A stretch of DNA of 64,000 nucleotides from Dechloromonas denitrificans (GTDB lineage: Bacteria; Pseudomonadota; Gammaproteobacteria; Burkholderiales; Rhodocyclaceae). The notes below the pieces were generated by a model, which worked only from the letters and a program-made list of their open reading frames with translations, was not told the origin of the DNA and did not search any database. The position numbers and the translations under genes were made by a program. Position 1 is the first letter of the stretch; every line of letters starts with the position of its first letter. Location: NCBI RefSeq assembly GCF_020510665.1, contig NZ_CP075187.1, positions 1,198,501-1,262,500 of the forward strand. Direction: 5' to 3'. Below are positions 26,536 through 35,413 of this stretch, one piece after another.

Positions 26536-28800
26536 ATGATCGCTCCAGTCAAACGAGGCATTGCTTTCCAGGCCGCCAAGGCCGTGATCGGCTTTGCCCT
26601 TCTTGCCGGCGTGCTGCTGATGGCTCTGGTTGGCTACCTGGCTTTTGAACGGACGCGTGGAGAAGTGGCCCAGCGTCTGCAGGGGCTGATCGACACGGTT
26701 GCCAGCACAACCAGCGCCGCCTGTTTCGTTGAAGATCACGGACTGGCCAAGGATATTGCCCAGGGCTTGCTGAAGAACACGATTGTCCAGGGCGTGGTCA
26801 TCCTGTCTACTTCCGGCGAGCTGACCAACCTTTCCCGTGGTCCGGCGCTGCTCGATGCCGACAAAGTGCGCAAAACAGGCATCAGCCGGAAAATATTCTC
26901 GCCATTCGACCCGGAACTAGCCGTTGGCGAGATGTTGATCGAGCCGAATCTCAGCGAGCTGAAACGCCTGAACAATGAGGAGTTGCTGTATACCGGTTCC
27001 GTCCTGCTGCTCCAGCTGATTGCCATTACGGTGGCGGCCATTTATGCCGCATTGCGCTGGATAGTCTTTCCGATGAAGCACATGTCGGATCGTCTGCACC
27101 AGATGAGCAAGGAGGAAGATGGCGGCGTCCTGAGCGTGCCCGAAGGCCACGAAACAACCGAGATAGGTCGTCTGGTCGGGGATATCAATGATTTGACGGC
27201 GCATCTGGCGCTGGCTCGCCAGCAGGCCGAGCGGGCCAACCGGGCGAAAGGCGATTTTCTGGCCAACATGAGCCATGAAATTCGTACCCCGATCAATGCT
27301 GTGGTGGGTATGGCTCATTTGGCATTGAAAACCGGGTTGACCGCGAAACAGCGTGATTACCTCGAAAAAATCAGGGTTTCCGGCAGCCACTTGCTTGATC
27401 TGGTCAACGATGTGCTCGATGTGGCCAAGATCGAAGCGGGTAAATTGACGCTCGAAAATGTGCCTTTCAGCCTGCCGAACATGATCCGGCGCCTTGAGGG
27501 GGTTGCTTCATTGCGGGCTGATGAAAAGGGATTGCAGCTTGAAGTCGATGTCGACCGCGACATTCCGGCTTGCCTGAATGGCGATGAACTCAGGGTTGGC
27601 CAGATACTGATCAATTATCTGAACAACGCCATCAAATTCACCGACAAGGGGACGATCAGGCTGTCGGCCAGGCTGGTCAGCAAAGACGAGCAGGTTTGCT
27701 GCCTCCGCTTTACGGTCAGCGATACCGGGATCGGCCTGTCTGCTGAGCAGATGAAACGTCTTTTTGCATCGTTCGAACAGGCTGATATCTCGACAACGCG
27801 AAAATTTGGCGGGACGGGCTTGGGGCTGGCTATTTGTCGCGAACTGGCCGATCTGATGGGCGGCGAGGTCGGTGTTGAAAGTACGCCTGGTTGCGGCAGT
27901 ACTTTCTGGGCAACCCTGCGTCTGGGAATCGCCCCGGATGATGCCGTGGCAAGTGAAACGGCAGATTCGACATGGCTCGGAGGGAACGAGATTCATCTTT
28001 CCGGCATGCACATCCTGCTTGCCGAAGACAACTTGATCAACCAGCAAATCGCGATTGAATTGCTTGAGGAATACGGCGTCAAGGTTTCGGCGGCCAGCAA
28101 TGGCTTGCAGGCCCTGGCGTTGTTGGAACGGATGCATTTCGATTGTGTACTGATGGATGTTCGCATGCCGGAACTTGACGGCATCGAGGCGACCCATCGT
28201 ATCCGTCAAAACCCCTTGTTTGCCGATCTGCCGATCATTGCGATGACGGCCAATGCCCGAACCGAGGATCGTGACGAGTGTTTTGCTGCCGGGATGAATG
28301 ATTTCATCAGCAAACCGGTCGATCCCGTCCAGTTTTTCAGGATTGTGATGAAATGGGTCAAGCGGGTGTCCGATGCACCGCTTGCGGCCACGGCATTGGA
28401 GATGTTGCCGCAATCCGTGGCCCCTTATATTACCGAGGTCGATACGGCGGCGATCCGCAAACTGGTTAAAAACGATACGGTGAAGATATTGCGCTTCGTG
28501 CAAAATTTCCTCGGGTCGACGGCATCCGGCGTAGCGGAACTCGGCCCAGCGTTATTGGCCGGGGATCTCGAACTGCTGGCCCGCACGGCGCACCGGATGA
28601 AGTCTTCTTCGAAGAGTATGGGCGCCGCCAGGCTGGGAGAATTGCTGAATCAACTTGAAGGTGCGGCAAAGTGCGGTGATACCCCGCAGGTCAGTGCGCT
28701 CGTGCGGGAAATCGAAGCAGGCTGGCAGCGTGCTGAGGTCGAACTGATGGCTTTTTCTGCCGAACTGCAACGGACTCAGGGCGAAACTGAAAACTCGTAG
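26536..28800 (+). CDS. Membrane hybrid histidine kinase with receiver and HPt domains
   Basis: A 754-residue BarA-like kinase. Membrane segment at about 13-35, a small periplasmic sensor of the CHASE8-like type (about 38-150), membrane segment (about 153-175), HAMP (about 175-230), HisKA with His247 in [12 protein letters not shown], HATPase with DTGIGLSAEQ and GGTGLGLAIC, receiver with Asp541 in LMDVRMPELDG and HPt with His686 in ARTAHRMKSSSKSMGA. All relay sites are present, so it can phosphorylate a separate response regulator, though none is adjacent. It is divergent from the AckA-PduL fusion gene, with 270 bp between the starts. Confidence 0.9.
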   Translation: MIAPVKRGIAFQAAKAVIGFALLAGVLLMALVGYLAFERTRGEVAQRLQGLIDTVASTTSAACFVEDHGLAKDIAQGLLKNTIVQGVVILSTSGELTNLSRGPALLDADKVRKTGISRKIFSPFDPELAVGEMLIEPNLSELKRLNNEELLYTGSVLLLQLIAITVAAIYAALRWIVFPMKHMSDRLHQMSKEEDGGVLSVPEGHETTEIGRLVGDINDLTAHLALARQQAERANRAKGDFLANMSHEIRTPINAVVGMAHLALKTGLTAKQRDYLEKIRVSGSHLLDLVNDVLDVAKIEAGKLTLENVPFSLPNMIRRLEGVASLRADEKGLQLEVDVDRDIPACLNGDELRVGQILINYLNNAIKFTDKGTIRLSARLVSKDEQVCCLRFTVSDTGIGLSAEQMKRLFASFEQADISTTRKFGGTGLGLAICRELADLMGGEVGVESTPGCGSTFWATLRLGIAPDDAVASETADSTWLGGNEIHLSGMHILLAEDNLINQQIAIELLEEYGVKVSAASNGLQALALLERMHFDCVLMDVRMPELDGIEATHRIRQNPLFADLPIIAMTANARTEDRDECFAAGMNDFISKPVDPVQFFRIVMKWVKRVSDAPLAATALEMLPQSVAPYITEVDTAAIRKLVKNDTVKILRFVQNFLGSTASGVAELGPALLAGDLELLARTAHRMKSSSKSMGAARLGELLNQLEGAAKCGDTPQVSALVREIEAGWQRAEVELMAFSAELQRTQGETENS

Positions 28801-29210
28801 ATGACCTTGAGCCGGTTATCCAGCTGCTTGCGTGGCAAGTAGCCTACCAGGCCGGGGGTCTGGCTGATCATCCGGATCAGTTCGTCAATGTTCTCTGCCG
28901 ATTGAGGCGGGCGGGCGCCGCCGGAGAAAACCAGCCGCGACCAGTATGCCTTGATGTCCGCAGCTTCCTTGTTAACCAGCAGGCGATAGAATTCGACCCG
29001 TTCCGGGGTGTCGACCGCAAGATCGAGTGGCGTAGCTGTATTGCCTGCCGTATTGGTGCGCAAACGTCCCATGTACAGATTGACCACTTCCTGGCGACTC
29101 AAATACTCAATGCCGCTTTTCTGGCTGGTGACGACGACGAGATCAGCCTGAGCCCCGCCGGAAGCAAGGGCGATGTGCAGCAGCAGGAGAAGTCGCGGCA
29201 GGTAGCCCAT
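28776..29210 (-). CDS. Small periplasmic binding-protein-like protein (PstS-related)
   Basis: A 144-residue exported protein. The signal peptide ends at about Ala22 (GGAQA). The mature part shows features of the PstS-like solute-binding fold: LVVVTSQKSGIEYLSRQEVVNLYMG near the start (motifs VVVTSQ and VNLYMG), a central RVEFYRLLVNK, AYWSRLVFSGG and the terminal TPGLVGYLP. It is much shorter than PstS (about 300 residues), so it is a one-lobe or accessory form. It starts 3 bp after the barrel gene ends. Its 3' end overlaps the convergent kinase gene by 25 bp. Confidence 0.75.
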   Translation of the reverse strand: MGYLPRLLLLLHIALASGGAQADLVVVTSQKSGIEYLSRQEVVNLYMGRLRTNTAGNTATPLDLAVDTPERVEFYRLLVNKEAADIKAYWSRLVFSGGARPPQSAENIDELIRMISQTPGLVGYLPRKQLDNRLKVIYEFSVSP

Positions 29211-29212
29211 GG

Positions 29213-30565
29213 TCAGAAGACAAAATCGAGGGCAAGGCTGAAAATATTCAGTTTTCCATCAAAAGCCCCGGGATTGCTTGTCGGGTAGAGGAAAATCGAA
29301 TCCGGTTTGCCGCGAATCATGTCGAGCTGGCTTTTCAGGGCCATGTTCTGGCGGAAATCCCAGCGGGCACCCAGCGTGTAGGTTTTCTGATCGGTGTGAA
29401 CGCGGGCCAGCGAACCTGCCAGCCCGTCATTGATCTGGGCAAAGGCAGGGACAAAGTTGGGCAGGCCCGAGCTGACTTCCTTCGCTTTCGAGCGCGTCCA
29501 GGAATAGCCGCCGAACGGCGTGACCTGGCCGAGTCGATAGCCGGCCAGTACATAGCCTGACTGCGAATCCTGATAACTGGCGCTTTCATGGCGAATCCGG
29601 CTGAGCATTGCCTGGACCTGGAGCGGGCCGCGATCGTAGACGCCTCCCACCGAGTAAAAGCGTGAGCGGGTGTCTTCCAGTGCAATTTGTTCTGCGGCAC
29701 TGGCTGCGCTGGCGATACCCGTTGCGAGCAGGGCGGCACGTAGATCGGCGACTGGGCGAGGCAGGTCGTGCTTGAATGTCATCTGGGCAAAAGTGGCTCG
29801 CCATTGCCAATTGCCTTGCTGGTAGTCGAGGTAGCCACCGGCCATCGGATTGCCGCGCAGGCTGAAGAATTCGCTGCCGATCGGTGTAACTTCGTTGGCC
29901 CGGCCGGCAAAAACCTTGCCTTTGACGATCCCGTCGCCCAGCGCAACGGTGCCGGTCAAATCAGCGCCGTCGACGTGATGAAAGGCCAGCGCCCCAAAGA
30001 AGTCGACCTGGGGGCGTACTGTCAGGTAGGAGTAGCCGACGTGCCGGGAGTCGGCCAGCATGTAGAACTCGGTTCCCATCCGCCCGCCACGCAGCGTGAG
30101 GTTCGGGGTGATGCTGTATTTGGCAAAGGCCCACGACAATTCGGGGCGGAAATCATCCTGGGCGCCGTAACGACTGATCGCCTGGGCGACCAGTTCGAGC
30201 GAGTCGGTCGCCCGGAAGTAGGCTTGCAGACCGAGCAATGAATCCAGCTTGGCGTTGGGGGATTTTCCGATGCCCCTGGGTTGGGTCTGGTCGCGGACGA
30301 AGCGGGCATCGTTGGTATCGCTGCGTGCGATGCCGAGTGTCCCGAAGCCGCTGAACTCGAACCGGTCTTGTATCGTGCCGGGCTCGGCTACCGCGTCGGC
30401 CGGGGCAATCAACTGAAGCGTCGTCAGCACAAAGCTGGCGCACAATGCGCGGCTGAGCCATTTCTGGCCTGTCTGTGCGGCGCTTGTCCGGCTTGTGTTC
30501 CCTGGCACGGTATGTCTCGTCTGGTCTATGCGTACGGTATCGTAGCACCGATACACGCCTTGCAT
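29213..30565 (-). CDS. Outer membrane beta-barrel protein, porin-like
   Basis: About 400 mature residues of alternating amphipathic strands with many aromatic residues, ending in the Phe of LNIFSLALDFVF, which is the usual outer-membrane insertion signal. The signal-like stretch ALCASFVLTTLQLIAPADAVA lies at about residues 41-61 of the longest frame. A GTG 19 codons downstream of the ATG at 30565 is therefore an equally good start. The substrate is not evident. It is paired with the small PstS-like protein gene, as in several systems where a hybrid kinase, a barrel and a binding protein occur together. Confidence 0.75.
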   Translation of the reverse strand: MQGVYRCYDTVRIDQTRHTVPGNTSRTSAAQTGQKWLSRALCASFVLTTLQLIAPADAVAEPGTIQDRFEFSGFGTLGIARSDTNDARFVRDQTQPRGIGKSPNAKLDSLLGLQAYFRATDSLELVAQAISRYGAQDDFRPELSWAFAKYSITPNLTLRGGRMGTEFYMLADSRHVGYSYLTVRPQVDFFGALAFHHVDGADLTGTVALGDGIVKGKVFAGRANEVTPIGSEFFSLRGNPMAGGYLDYQQGNWQWRATFAQMTFKHDLPRPVADLRAALLATGIASAASAAEQIALEDTRSRFYSVGGVYDRGPLQVQAMLSRIRHESASYQDSQSGYVLAGYRLGQVTPFGGYSWTRSKAKEVSSGLPNFVPAFAQINDGLAGSLARVHTDQKTYTLGARWDFRQNMALKSQLDMIRGKPDSIFLYPTSNPGAFDGKLNIFSLALDFVF

Positions 30566-30618
30566 AAAGTTTTGCAGCCAGGCGGCCGAGCCACGCGTGC
30601 GGCCCGGTCTTTTTCAGA

Positions 30619-31344
30619 TCAGCTTGCCGCCTTGATGTGCAGGCCGCATTCCTTCAGCTCAGGCGATTCCCACCACCAGCGGCCGGAGCGTACATCCTCG
30701 CCAAGGCTGATGGCGCGGGTACATGGAGCGCAGCCGATGCTTGGGTAGAATTTGTCGTGCAGCGCGTTGTACGGCACGGCATTCTGTTTGATATAGGTCC
30801 AGACTTCCTTTTCGGTCCAGTCGGCCAGCGGGTTGAATTTCTCCAGCTTGTTGCCTTCGTCGTATTCACGGTTTGGCAGACCGACGCGAGTGGCAGCCTG
30901 CTGGGCGCGCAGGCCGGTGATCCAGGCTTTCTTGCCGGCCAGGGCACGTTGCAACGGTTCGACCTTGCGGGCAAAACAGCAGGCTTTGCGTAGTTCGATC
31001 GACTGGTAGAAAGCATTGATGCCGTTGGTCCGGACATATGTCTCGACGGCGCTGCTTTGCGGGAAATAAACCTTCAGTTTCAGCCCGTAATGCTGGTCGA
31101 CCGCAGCCATCAGGTCATAGGTTTCGAGCGGCAGACGACCGGTGTCGAGACTGAAGATTTCAATCGGCAGGCCGGATTTTGCAATCAGGTCGGTCAGCAC
31201 CATGTCTTCAGCCCCGAGGCTGTTGGCGAAGGTGGCCGGCGACCAGTTGCCGGCGATGTCGGCCAGTAGCGACTGTGCTGCGGTCGTCTTGGCCGCGACG
31301 CTGGCGGTCAGTTCCGGGGTGATGTTGAGCAGGCTGGGCGTCAT
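30619..31344 (-). CDS. cysH: Adenylyl-sulfate (APS) reductase, assimilatory
   Basis: Reduces adenylyl sulfate to sulfite with thioredoxin in sulfate assimilation. The 241 residues include the substrate loop SLGAEDMVL, SLDTGRLPLETYDL, the Fe-S ligands Cys122-Cys123 (KACCF) and Cys205/Cys208 (GCAPC), and the catalytic Cys233 in KECGLH. The CC and CxxC pairs mark the [4Fe-4S] APS-type enzyme and not the PAPS-specific form. It follows the DUF934 gene by 9 bp and is the last gene of the operon that starts at 34325. Confidence 0.94.
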   Translation of the reverse strand: MTPSLLNITPELTASVAAKTTAAQSLLADIAGNWSPATFANSLGAEDMVLTDLIAKSGLPIEIFSLDTGRLPLETYDLMAAVDQHYGLKLKVYFPQSSAVETYVRTNGINAFYQSIELRKACCFARKVEPLQRALAGKKAWITGLRAQQAATRVGLPNREYDEGNKLEKFNPLADWTEKEVWTYIKQNAVPYNALHDKFYPSIGCAPCTRAISLGEDVRSGRWWWESPELKECGLHIKAAS

Positions 31345-31353
31345 GGCGGGCTC

Positions 31354-31866
31354 TCAGTGACGACGGCGGAAAAATGGTTGCGGCTGGTTGGTCGAGCCTT
31401 GGTAAGCGTCGCTGAACGGGGTGAATGCCGCTTCCAGTGCGTAGATTGCATTCTTGCCGTCCTTCAGCGCGTAGCTGTCGAAACCGACGCGCTTCATGAA
31501 GAACAGTTGGTCATGCAAGACATCGCCGACGGCACGCAATTCACCTTGGTAGTTGTAGCGCTGGCGCAGCAGGCTGGCTGTCGAATAGCCGCGACCATCG
31601 ACAAATTTCGGGAAGTTGACGGCGATCAGCGCGAAATGGCTCAACGCTTCGCTGACGTCTTCGATGCGTTCGTCGGGTTGGATCAACAGACCGATGCGCT
31701 CGTGGGTCGCGATGATTTCGGCCTGGCGTGCTTGCCATACGGCGAACGGGAAAATGATTTCGCCGGCAGGCAGGGCAACGGTTTCCGGTGTTTCACCTTC
31801 GGCCAATTCGAGTGTTGTCCAGGTGTCGACCGTGACTTGTGCCGAATCCTTGATCAGTTGGGCCAT
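31354..31866 (-). CDS. DUF934 family protein of sulfite reductase operons
   Basis: A 170-residue cytoplasmic protein of the DUF934 family, which is found almost always between cysI and cysH in proteobacteria. Motifs: LIQPDERIEDV, FALIAVNFPKFVDGRGYSTA, LLRQRYNYQGELRAVGDVLHDQLFFMKRVGFD (noted by RYNYQGELRAVGDVL). It is presumed to help sulfite reductase, perhaps by electron transfer or assembly, but the role is not proven. It carries an HH/RR-rich C-terminus. It overlaps cysI by 1 bp. Confidence 0.88.
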   Translation of the reverse strand: MAQLIKDSAQVTVDTWTTLELAEGETPETVALPAGEIIFPFAVWQARQAEIIATHERIGLLIQPDERIEDVSEALSHFALIAVNFPKFVDGRGYSTASLLRQRYNYQGELRAVGDVLHDQLFFMKRVGFDSYALKDGKNAIYALEAAFTPFSDAYQGSTNQPQPFFRRRH

Positions 31867-33539
31867 TATGCGGTCTCCTTTTGTGCAGCCTTGGCCTTGC
31901 CATGCGCGCGGCCTTCGTAAACGCGGTTCTTGAACGGGTCGATGCCGATGCGATCAAAGGTGTCGAGGAAACGCTCATCTTCGTGGCGGTTCTCAAGGTA
32001 AACCTGGATGATTTTCTCGACAACATCCGGCATTTCATCAGCGGCGAAAGACGGGCCGATCACCTTGCCCAACTTGGCATCGTTGCCCTGGCGGCCGCCG
32101 AGGGTCACCTGGTAGAACTCGGAGTCATTCTTGTCGACGCCGAGCACGCCGATGTGACCAACGTGGTGGTGACCGCAGGCATTCATGCAGCCTGAGATAT
32201 TGAGGTCGATCTCGCCGATGTCGAACAGGTAGTCGAGATCGTCAAACCGAGCCTGGATGGCGTTGGCGATAGGGATCGACTTGGCGTTGGCCAGGTCGCA
32301 GAAATCGCCGCCTGGGCAGCAGATCATGCCGGTCAGTAAGCCGATGTTCGGCGTGGCCAGGCCGGCTGCCTTGGCTTTTTGCCAGACTTCGTACAGGTCG
32401 GATTTCCTGACATCGGCCAGGATGACATTTTGTTCGTGGCTGACGCGCAGTTCGCCGAAGCTGTACTGGTCGGCCAGATCGGCAACGATTTCCATTTGTT
32501 CGGAAGTGATGTCGCCCGGTGCGATGCCATGCTGCTTGAGCGACAGGATCACCGCGCTGTAGCCGTTGACCTTGTGCGCATGCGTGTTGCGGTCTACCCA
32601 GCGAAGGAAGGCTTTTTCATCCGGCAGGGTGCAGTCGGGACACGAGGCGTATGCCGGCGCAGTGAAATGCGCTGCCACACGATCATATTCTGCTTGCGGA
32701 ATGGTCATCGGGCCGCCTTTGCCATGCACCCATTCAGCTTCGACCTGTTCGCGGAAAGCGTCGATGCCCAGGGCCTGCACGAGAATCTTGATGCGCGCCT
32801 TGTAGGCATTGTCGCGGCGGCCATAGCGGTTGTACACGCGCAGGATGGCTTCGCAGTAGGAAAGAATGTCCTGCCAGGGCAGGAATTCACGAACAATCTG
32901 GCCGCGGATCGGTGTCCGGCCGAGGCCGCCGCCGACGATGACGCTGAAGCCAACCTGACCATCCTGCTGCTTGAGGTGCAGGCCGATATCGTGGAACCAG
33001 GTGACGGCGCGGTCTTCCCGGGTGCCGGAAATGGCGATCTTGAACTTGCGCGGCAGGAAGGCAAATTCCGGATGGAAGGTGGTCCATTCGCGGAGGATTT
33101 CAGCCAGCGGGCGCGGGTCGATCACCTCATCGGCAGCAACGCCGGCAAACGGGTCGGTGGTGATGTTGCGCAGGCAGTTGCCGGAGGTCTGGATGGCATG
33201 CATCTCGACTTCGGCCAGCTCGGCCATGATTTCCGGCACATCCTCGATCTTCGGCCAGTTCAGCTGCAGATTGTGGCGCGTCGTGAAGTGGCCGTAACCG
33301 CGATCGTATTTGCGTGCAACGCTGGCCAGCGTACGCATCTGGGCAGAATTGAGCATGCCGTAGGGCACGGCAACCCGGAACATCGGCGCATGGCGCTGGA
33401 TGTAAAGGCCATTTTGCAGGCGCAGCGGACGGAATTCGTCATCGGCCAGTTCGCCGGCTTTCCAGCGACGAACCTGATCACGGAACTGGGCCACGCGCTC
33501 ATTGACGAGCTGGCGATCGATGGCATCGTATTTGTACAT
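31866..33539 (-). CDS. cysI: Sulfite reductase hemoprotein (CysI/nitrite-sulfite reductase family)
   Basis: Six-electron reduction of sulfite to sulfide. The 557 residues have two ferredoxin-like half-domains and the sirohaem-[4Fe-4S] binding domains. The cluster ligands lie in CCPGGDFCDLA and SGCMNACGHHHVG. An N-terminal RHNLQLNWPKIEDVPEI is typical of this group, noted by RHNLQLNW. It is preceded 9 bp upstream by a sulfite-exporter type permease gene and overlaps DUF934 by 1 bp. CysB is encoded divergently beyond the permease, which fits regulation by sulfur limitation. Confidence 0.93.
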   Translation of the reverse strand: MYKYDAIDRQLVNERVAQFRDQVRRWKAGELADDEFRPLRLQNGLYIQRHAPMFRVAVPYGMLNSAQMRTLASVARKYDRGYGHFTTRHNLQLNWPKIEDVPEIMAELAEVEMHAIQTSGNCLRNITTDPFAGVAADEVIDPRPLAEILREWTTFHPEFAFLPRKFKIAISGTREDRAVTWFHDIGLHLKQQDGQVGFSVIVGGGLGRTPIRGQIVREFLPWQDILSYCEAILRVYNRYGRRDNAYKARIKILVQALGIDAFREQVEAEWVHGKGGPMTIPQAEYDRVAAHFTAPAYASCPDCTLPDEKAFLRWVDRNTHAHKVNGYSAVILSLKQHGIAPGDITSEQMEIVADLADQYSFGELRVSHEQNVILADVRKSDLYEVWQKAKAAGLATPNIGLLTGMICCPGGDFCDLANAKSIPIANAIQARFDDLDYLFDIGEIDLNISGCMNACGHHHVGHIGVLGVDKNDSEFYQVTLGGRQGNDAKLGKVIGPSFAADEMPDVVEKIIQVYLENRHEDERFLDTFDRIGIDPFKNRVYEGRAHGKAKAAQKETA

Positions 33540-33548
33540 GGTATTTCC

Positions 33549-34325
33549 TTAAGCAAAGACCAGCTTGCTGCCGATGAGGACAAGCATGGAGGCCAGAATC
33601 CGGCGAAGAATGTGTTCCGGGACCTTGGCAGAAACTTGCGTGCCAAGCCAGATTCCGGGCAGTGAACCAAGCAGCAGGCTGCCGAGCAGTGCCCAATCGA
33701 CACCGCCGAGCATCCAGTGGCCGAGGCCGGCAACCAGGGTCAGCGGTACGGCATGGGCAACATCCGATCCGACAATCTTGACCGGAGAAAGTTTGGGATA
33801 AAGAAAGAAAAGGGCCGCAACGCCCAGTGCGCCGGCACCAACCGAAGAAATGGTGACCAGCACACCGAGAATCGCGCCGACGGCCACCGTGATCTTGCCA
33901 AGGCAGCACTGGCGCAGCGGCGAGTCATCATGCTGCGCGGCGTAATCGCGCAATTTGCGGCCAAACAGGATGGCAACGGCAGTGAGCAGCAGCGCGAAAC
34001 CCAGACCATTGGCAATGATTGCCCCTATCGCGTTGCTACCTTTGGGCAGTTGCGAAAGAATCCACAAGGTGATCGCCGCAGCCGGAATGCTGCCGAGCGC
34101 CAGCCGGCTGGTAATCGTCCAGTCGATATGTCCCTTGCGACCGTGTGCCACGGTGCCGCCGGCCTTGGTCATGGCGGCATAAAGCAGATCGGTGCCCACC
34201 GCCGTGGCCGGGTGAACGCCAAACACCAGCACGAGCAGCGGCGTCATCAGCGAGCCTCCGCCAACACCGGTGAGGCCGACAATCGCGCCGACCGCAAAGC
34301 CGGAAAGGGTGTAAAGAATATCCAT
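33549..34325 (-). CDS. TSUP/TauE family membrane permease
   Basis: A 258-residue membrane protein with about eight hydrophobic helices and the family motif GLTGVGGGSLMTPLL near the start and SVGAGALGVAALFFLYP in the middle. Family members move sulfite, sulfonates or other anions. The place before cysI suggests sulfate or sulfite handling (inference). The start at 34325 (MDILYTLSG) was chosen because members begin there. An ATG at 34334 and a TTG at 34358 are upstream options, and none has a clear ribosome site. Confidence 0.85.
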   Translation of the reverse strand: MDILYTLSGFAVGAIVGLTGVGGGSLMTPLLVLVFGVHPATAVGTDLLYAAMTKAGGTVAHGRKGHIDWTITSRLALGSIPAAAITLWILSQLPKGSNAIGAIIANGLGFALLLTAVAILFGRKLRDYAAQHDDSPLRQCCLGKITVAVGAILGVLVTISSVGAGALGVAALFFLYPKLSPVKIVGSDVAHAVPLTLVAGLGHWMLGGVDWALLGSLLLGSLPGIWLGTQVSAKVPEHILRRILASMLVLIGSKLVFA

Positions 34326-34406
34326 GGCGCGCATCGTACAGGGGGCGATTTGAAACAAAAAGAATATTGAGTTAGATTGTTATAAATTTTAGTTATTAGT
34401 CTATCC
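34326..34406. promoter_or_regulatory. AT-rich divergent promoter region between the cys operon and cysB
   Basis: The 81 bp between the two start codons are unusually AT-rich for this genome, with TATAAA at 34381-34386. Such regions fit LysR-type regulation of divergent genes. A single CysB consensus cannot be fixed by eye. Confidence 0.45.
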
Positions 34407-35348
34407 ATGAAACTCCAGCAGCTTCGCTACATCGTTGAAATCCAGCGCCAGGGCCTCAATGTTTCAGAGGCTGCCGAGTCTCTGTACACCTCGCAGCCAG
34501 GCATCTCGAAGCAGGTCAAATTGCTTGAAGATGAGCTGGGTATTTCCATCTTCGAACGCAGTGGCAAGCGTTTTACCGGTGTGACCGAACCCGGCAAGGT
34601 GGTGCTTGGGATTGCCGAACGCATTTTGCGCGAGGCGGAAAACCTCAAACGGGCCAGTGCCGAATTTGCTACTGGCGACAGCGGGCGACTGATTCTGGCG
34701 GCAACCCACACCCAGGCGCGTTACGCCTTGCCGGTGGTGGTGCGTGATTTTGTCGCCCAGCATCCAACCGTCAAGCTGGAAATGCACCAGGGCAGCCCAA
34801 CCCAGATCGCCGAATGGGTGGCGGCCGGTGAAGCCGATATCGGGATTGCAACCGAGTCGCTCGATCAGTACCCGCAGCTGGTGACATTGCCGGTCCGGCA
34901 GTGGAGCCATTGCGTGATCGCCCCGGAGGCGCATCCCATTTTGAAGACTGTGCCGCTGTCGCTCAACGAACTGGTGCGCTGGCCGTTGATTACCTATGAC
35001 ACGGCATTTACCGGACGTTCGCGGATCAATCGCGCTTTCGAGCGGATCTCTGCCCAGCCGAACATCGCCCTCACGGCGCTGGATGCCGATGTGATCAAGA
35101 CCTACGTCAGCCTCGGGCTTGGCTTGGGCATCATTTCTGCGCTGGCATTCGATGCGCAACGAGACAGCGGCCTTGTCGCGGTTGACGCTGCACATTTGTT
35201 CGAATCCAACACGACCCGGCTGGCCTTGCGGCGCGGGACCTATCTGCGGCGCTACGATTATGATTTTATTGGCTTGTTTGCGCCGCATCTGTCGAAGCGA
35301 GTGGTCGAGATGGCGATGCAGGGCGGCGGTGATGAGTATCAGTTATGA
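34407..35348 (+). CDS. cysB: LysR-family regulator of sulfur metabolism, CysB/Cbl type
   Basis: A 313-residue activator. The N-terminal winged helix-turn-helix has MKLQQLRYIVEI and SLYTSQPGISKQVKLLEDELG (noted by SQPGISKQVK). The C-terminal effector domain (about 90-310) contains TTHTQARYALP-like ATHTQARYALP, which binds the sulfate or O-acetylserine-type ligand in CysB. DADVIKTYVSLGLGLGI is also characteristic. The divergent position next to the cysI operon supports its role as activator of that operon during sulfur limitation. Confidence 0.92.
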   Translation: MKLQQLRYIVEIQRQGLNVSEAAESLYTSQPGISKQVKLLEDELGISIFERSGKRFTGVTEPGKVVLGIAERILREAENLKRASAEFATGDSGRLILAATHTQARYALPVVVRDFVAQHPTVKLEMHQGSPTQIAEWVAAGEADIGIATESLDQYPQLVTLPVRQWSHCVIAPEAHPILKTVPLSLNELVRWPLITYDTAFTGRSRINRAFERISAQPNIALTALDADVIKTYVSLGLGLGIISALAFDAQRDSGLVAVDAAHLFESNTTRLALRRGTYLRRYDYDFIGLFAPHLSKRVVEMAMQGGGDEYQL

Positions 35349-35413
35349 CTTTTGTCTGATGTTCAGGGTTTCTGGCCCAGCGTAAGCTTCAACGTCCGCT
35401 CAGGAGCTTCCCG

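Noticed and set aside
26266..26739. An upstream extension of the AckA-PduL fusion frame to 26739
   Set aside because: It would overlap the divergent kinase gene and the palindrome, and its translation has no recognisable domain. The Met at 26265 begins the normal CRP-like domain.
30537..30554. Inverted repeat GTATCG-TAGCAC-CGATAC near the start of the barrel gene
   Set aside because: Short arms and no clear position relative to a promoter; it could be chance, and it lies inside the uncertain 5' part of the reading frame.
32379..33665. A 428-codon + strand frame
   Set aside because: It is antisense to cysI and has no domain pattern.
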